Assembly: GCA_021802985.1 (NCBI GenBank)
Contig: JAJZQW010000014.1
Span: 1-45,781 of the forward strand
Direction of reading: 5' to 3'
Source: Acidobacteriota bacterium
GTDB lineage: Bacteria; Acidobacteriota; Holophagae; Holophagales; Holophagaceae
Length of the DNA: 45,781 bases
A program made the translations under genes and the position numbers. The notes under the pieces were generated by a model. It had not been told where the DNA came from. It saw only the letters and a list, made by a program, of their open reading frames with translations, and ran no database searches. Of the stretch, positions 45,151 to 45,781 are shown piece after piece; the stretch's first letter is position 1; each line of letters begins with the position of its first letter.

Positions 45151-45455
45151 GATCGGACTCCGGCACGGTGCTTCCTCCAGGGTGTGCCTCCATGGTGACC
45201 CGAACCGGGGCCGGAAAGAAGCCAGGGGGGCAAGGCCCACCAACCGGGTTGACCCTCCACCGGAAGGGAGGGCAGACTGCCTCTGGCCCTGGCGCCGGAA
45301 AGGAGGTTGCGATGGGACGACCGACCGACCTCGCTGAACCTCCGTCGAGTCGCGCCGCCCGTTGAGGCGGCTCTCTGCGGCTCCCCCTTTCCCCGCCCCC
45401 TGAACCGGATGGCGGCTCGCTCCGGCGCGGCCCCTCCATCGACTCCGGACCGGCC
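45151..45455. other. Divergent gap between kinase and ABC permease
   Basis: 305 bases with no gene I can support. It must hold the promoters of the two divergent genes. There is a weak 6-bp stem (GCCGCC/GGCGGC, 45354-45371) and a C-rich tract near 45390, but nothing I can assign to a known riboswitch. Confidence 0.5.
45158..45161 (-). promoter_or_regulatory. Shine-Dalgarno that fixes the kinase start
   Basis: GGAG on the minus strand, 7 nt before GTG 45150. Confidence 0.5.
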
Positions 45456-45781
45456 ATGATGAATCGATTCCTCGATACCGTCTGGGGCCAGGCCAACGCC
45501 CTGTTCCTCCCCTTCAAGCGCCGCCGCTGGGTGGACCTCCTGGTCATCGTGGCCGGCGCGGCCATCCTCTACGGCCTTGTGATGATGGGCCGCCAGTGGA
45601 CCGGGGTGCATCGCCCCCTGGTCGTGATCGACCTGTCGCCGTTGGCCCTGCCCAAGTACACCTTCTTCTCCATGATGCGGGGGCTGATCGCCTACGCCAT
45701 CAGCCTCGCGTTCACGCTGGTCTATGCCTTCTGGGCCGCCAAGGACAGCCGGGCGGAGAAAGTGCTCATCCCGCTGCTGGA
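45456..45781 (+). CDS. ABC transporter permease, NitT/TauT-like (partial)
   Basis: Open to the window edge, giving 108 complete codons. The start is ATG 45456, or the next codon, which is also ATG. A cytoplasmic KRRR cluster precedes a membrane helix (about 27-44), a short loop, then a second helix (YAISLAFTLVYAFWAA) followed by the KDSRAEKVLIPLL run. That last region resembles permeases of nitrate/sulfonate/bicarbonate-type importers, where the next helix usually follows. The substrate and any binding protein lie outside the window. The strand and divergent position from the kinase suggest an independent operon. Confidence 0.7.
   Translation, partial: MMNRFLDTVWGQANALFLPFKRRRWVDLLVIVAGAAILYGLVMMGRQWTGVHRPLVVIDLSPLALPKYTFFSMMRGLIAYAISLAFTLVYAFWAAKDSRAEKVLIPLL

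Noticed and set aside
45244..45455. Riboswitch ahead of the ABC permease
   Set aside because: Importers of this type can follow guanidine-I RNAs, so I looked for their conserved blocks and did not find them.

Overview
The window is about 45.8 kb of GC-rich, tightly packed bacterial DNA. It is most consistent with a Gram-negative, diderm bacterium: it has a TonB/ExbB/ExbD system, SecDF-YajC, an ArnD-like deacetylase and periplasmic proteins. GC bias, frequent GTG/TTG starts and gene content resemble Acidobacteriota of the Holophaga/Geothrix type. That placement is inference; there is no rRNA or other marker here to prove it. I saw no tRNA, rRNA, CRISPR array, transposase or integron, and most of the window reads as a stable chromosomal segment.

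Layout. 1-478: no convincing gene. 479-4505 (-): an overlapping operon of a lone PA-domain protein, AroB, a TPR protein and a small exported-type protein. 4596-13078 (+): ABC exporter, response regulator-PAS-GGDEF-EAL protein, a fused ThiE-like/shikimate kinase protein, metallophosphoesterase, PilZ protein, periplasmic peroxiredoxin and an ArnD-like deacetylase. 13184-17543 (-): tgt-yajC-secDF, with SecD and SecF fused. 17805-20491 (+): tonB-exbB-exbD-exbD, with a 20-proline tract in TonB and a GC hairpin between exbB and the first exbD. 20540-28949 (-): EamA permease, PDZ/radical-SAM protein, EF-G-like GTPase and a two-gene beta-oxidation pair. 29182-40511: a complete glycogen cluster, with glgC-glgA (+) meeting glgP, glgB and a giant GH13-GH133 debranching enzyme (-). 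40621-45781: MoxR ATPase, a small unknown protein, a Ser/Thr kinase with TPR-like C-terminus (-), and the start of an ABC permease.

How the genes work together. The glg cluster covers ADP-glucose formation, chain elongation, branching, phosphorolysis and debranching. tgt-yajC-secDF is a classical export operon. TonB/ExbB/ExbD energises outer-membrane uptake. The thiolase and the hydratase/dehydrogenase form a fatty-acid oxidation module. AroB and the AroK half of the fusion are two shikimate-pathway steps about 5 kb apart.

The most unusual items are the ThiE-like/AroK fusion, the GH13-GH133 single-chain debranching enzyme translationally coupled to glgB, a PA domain that stops where its peptidase should begin, the TonB low-complexity linker, and two convergent gene pairs whose stop codons touch or overlap.
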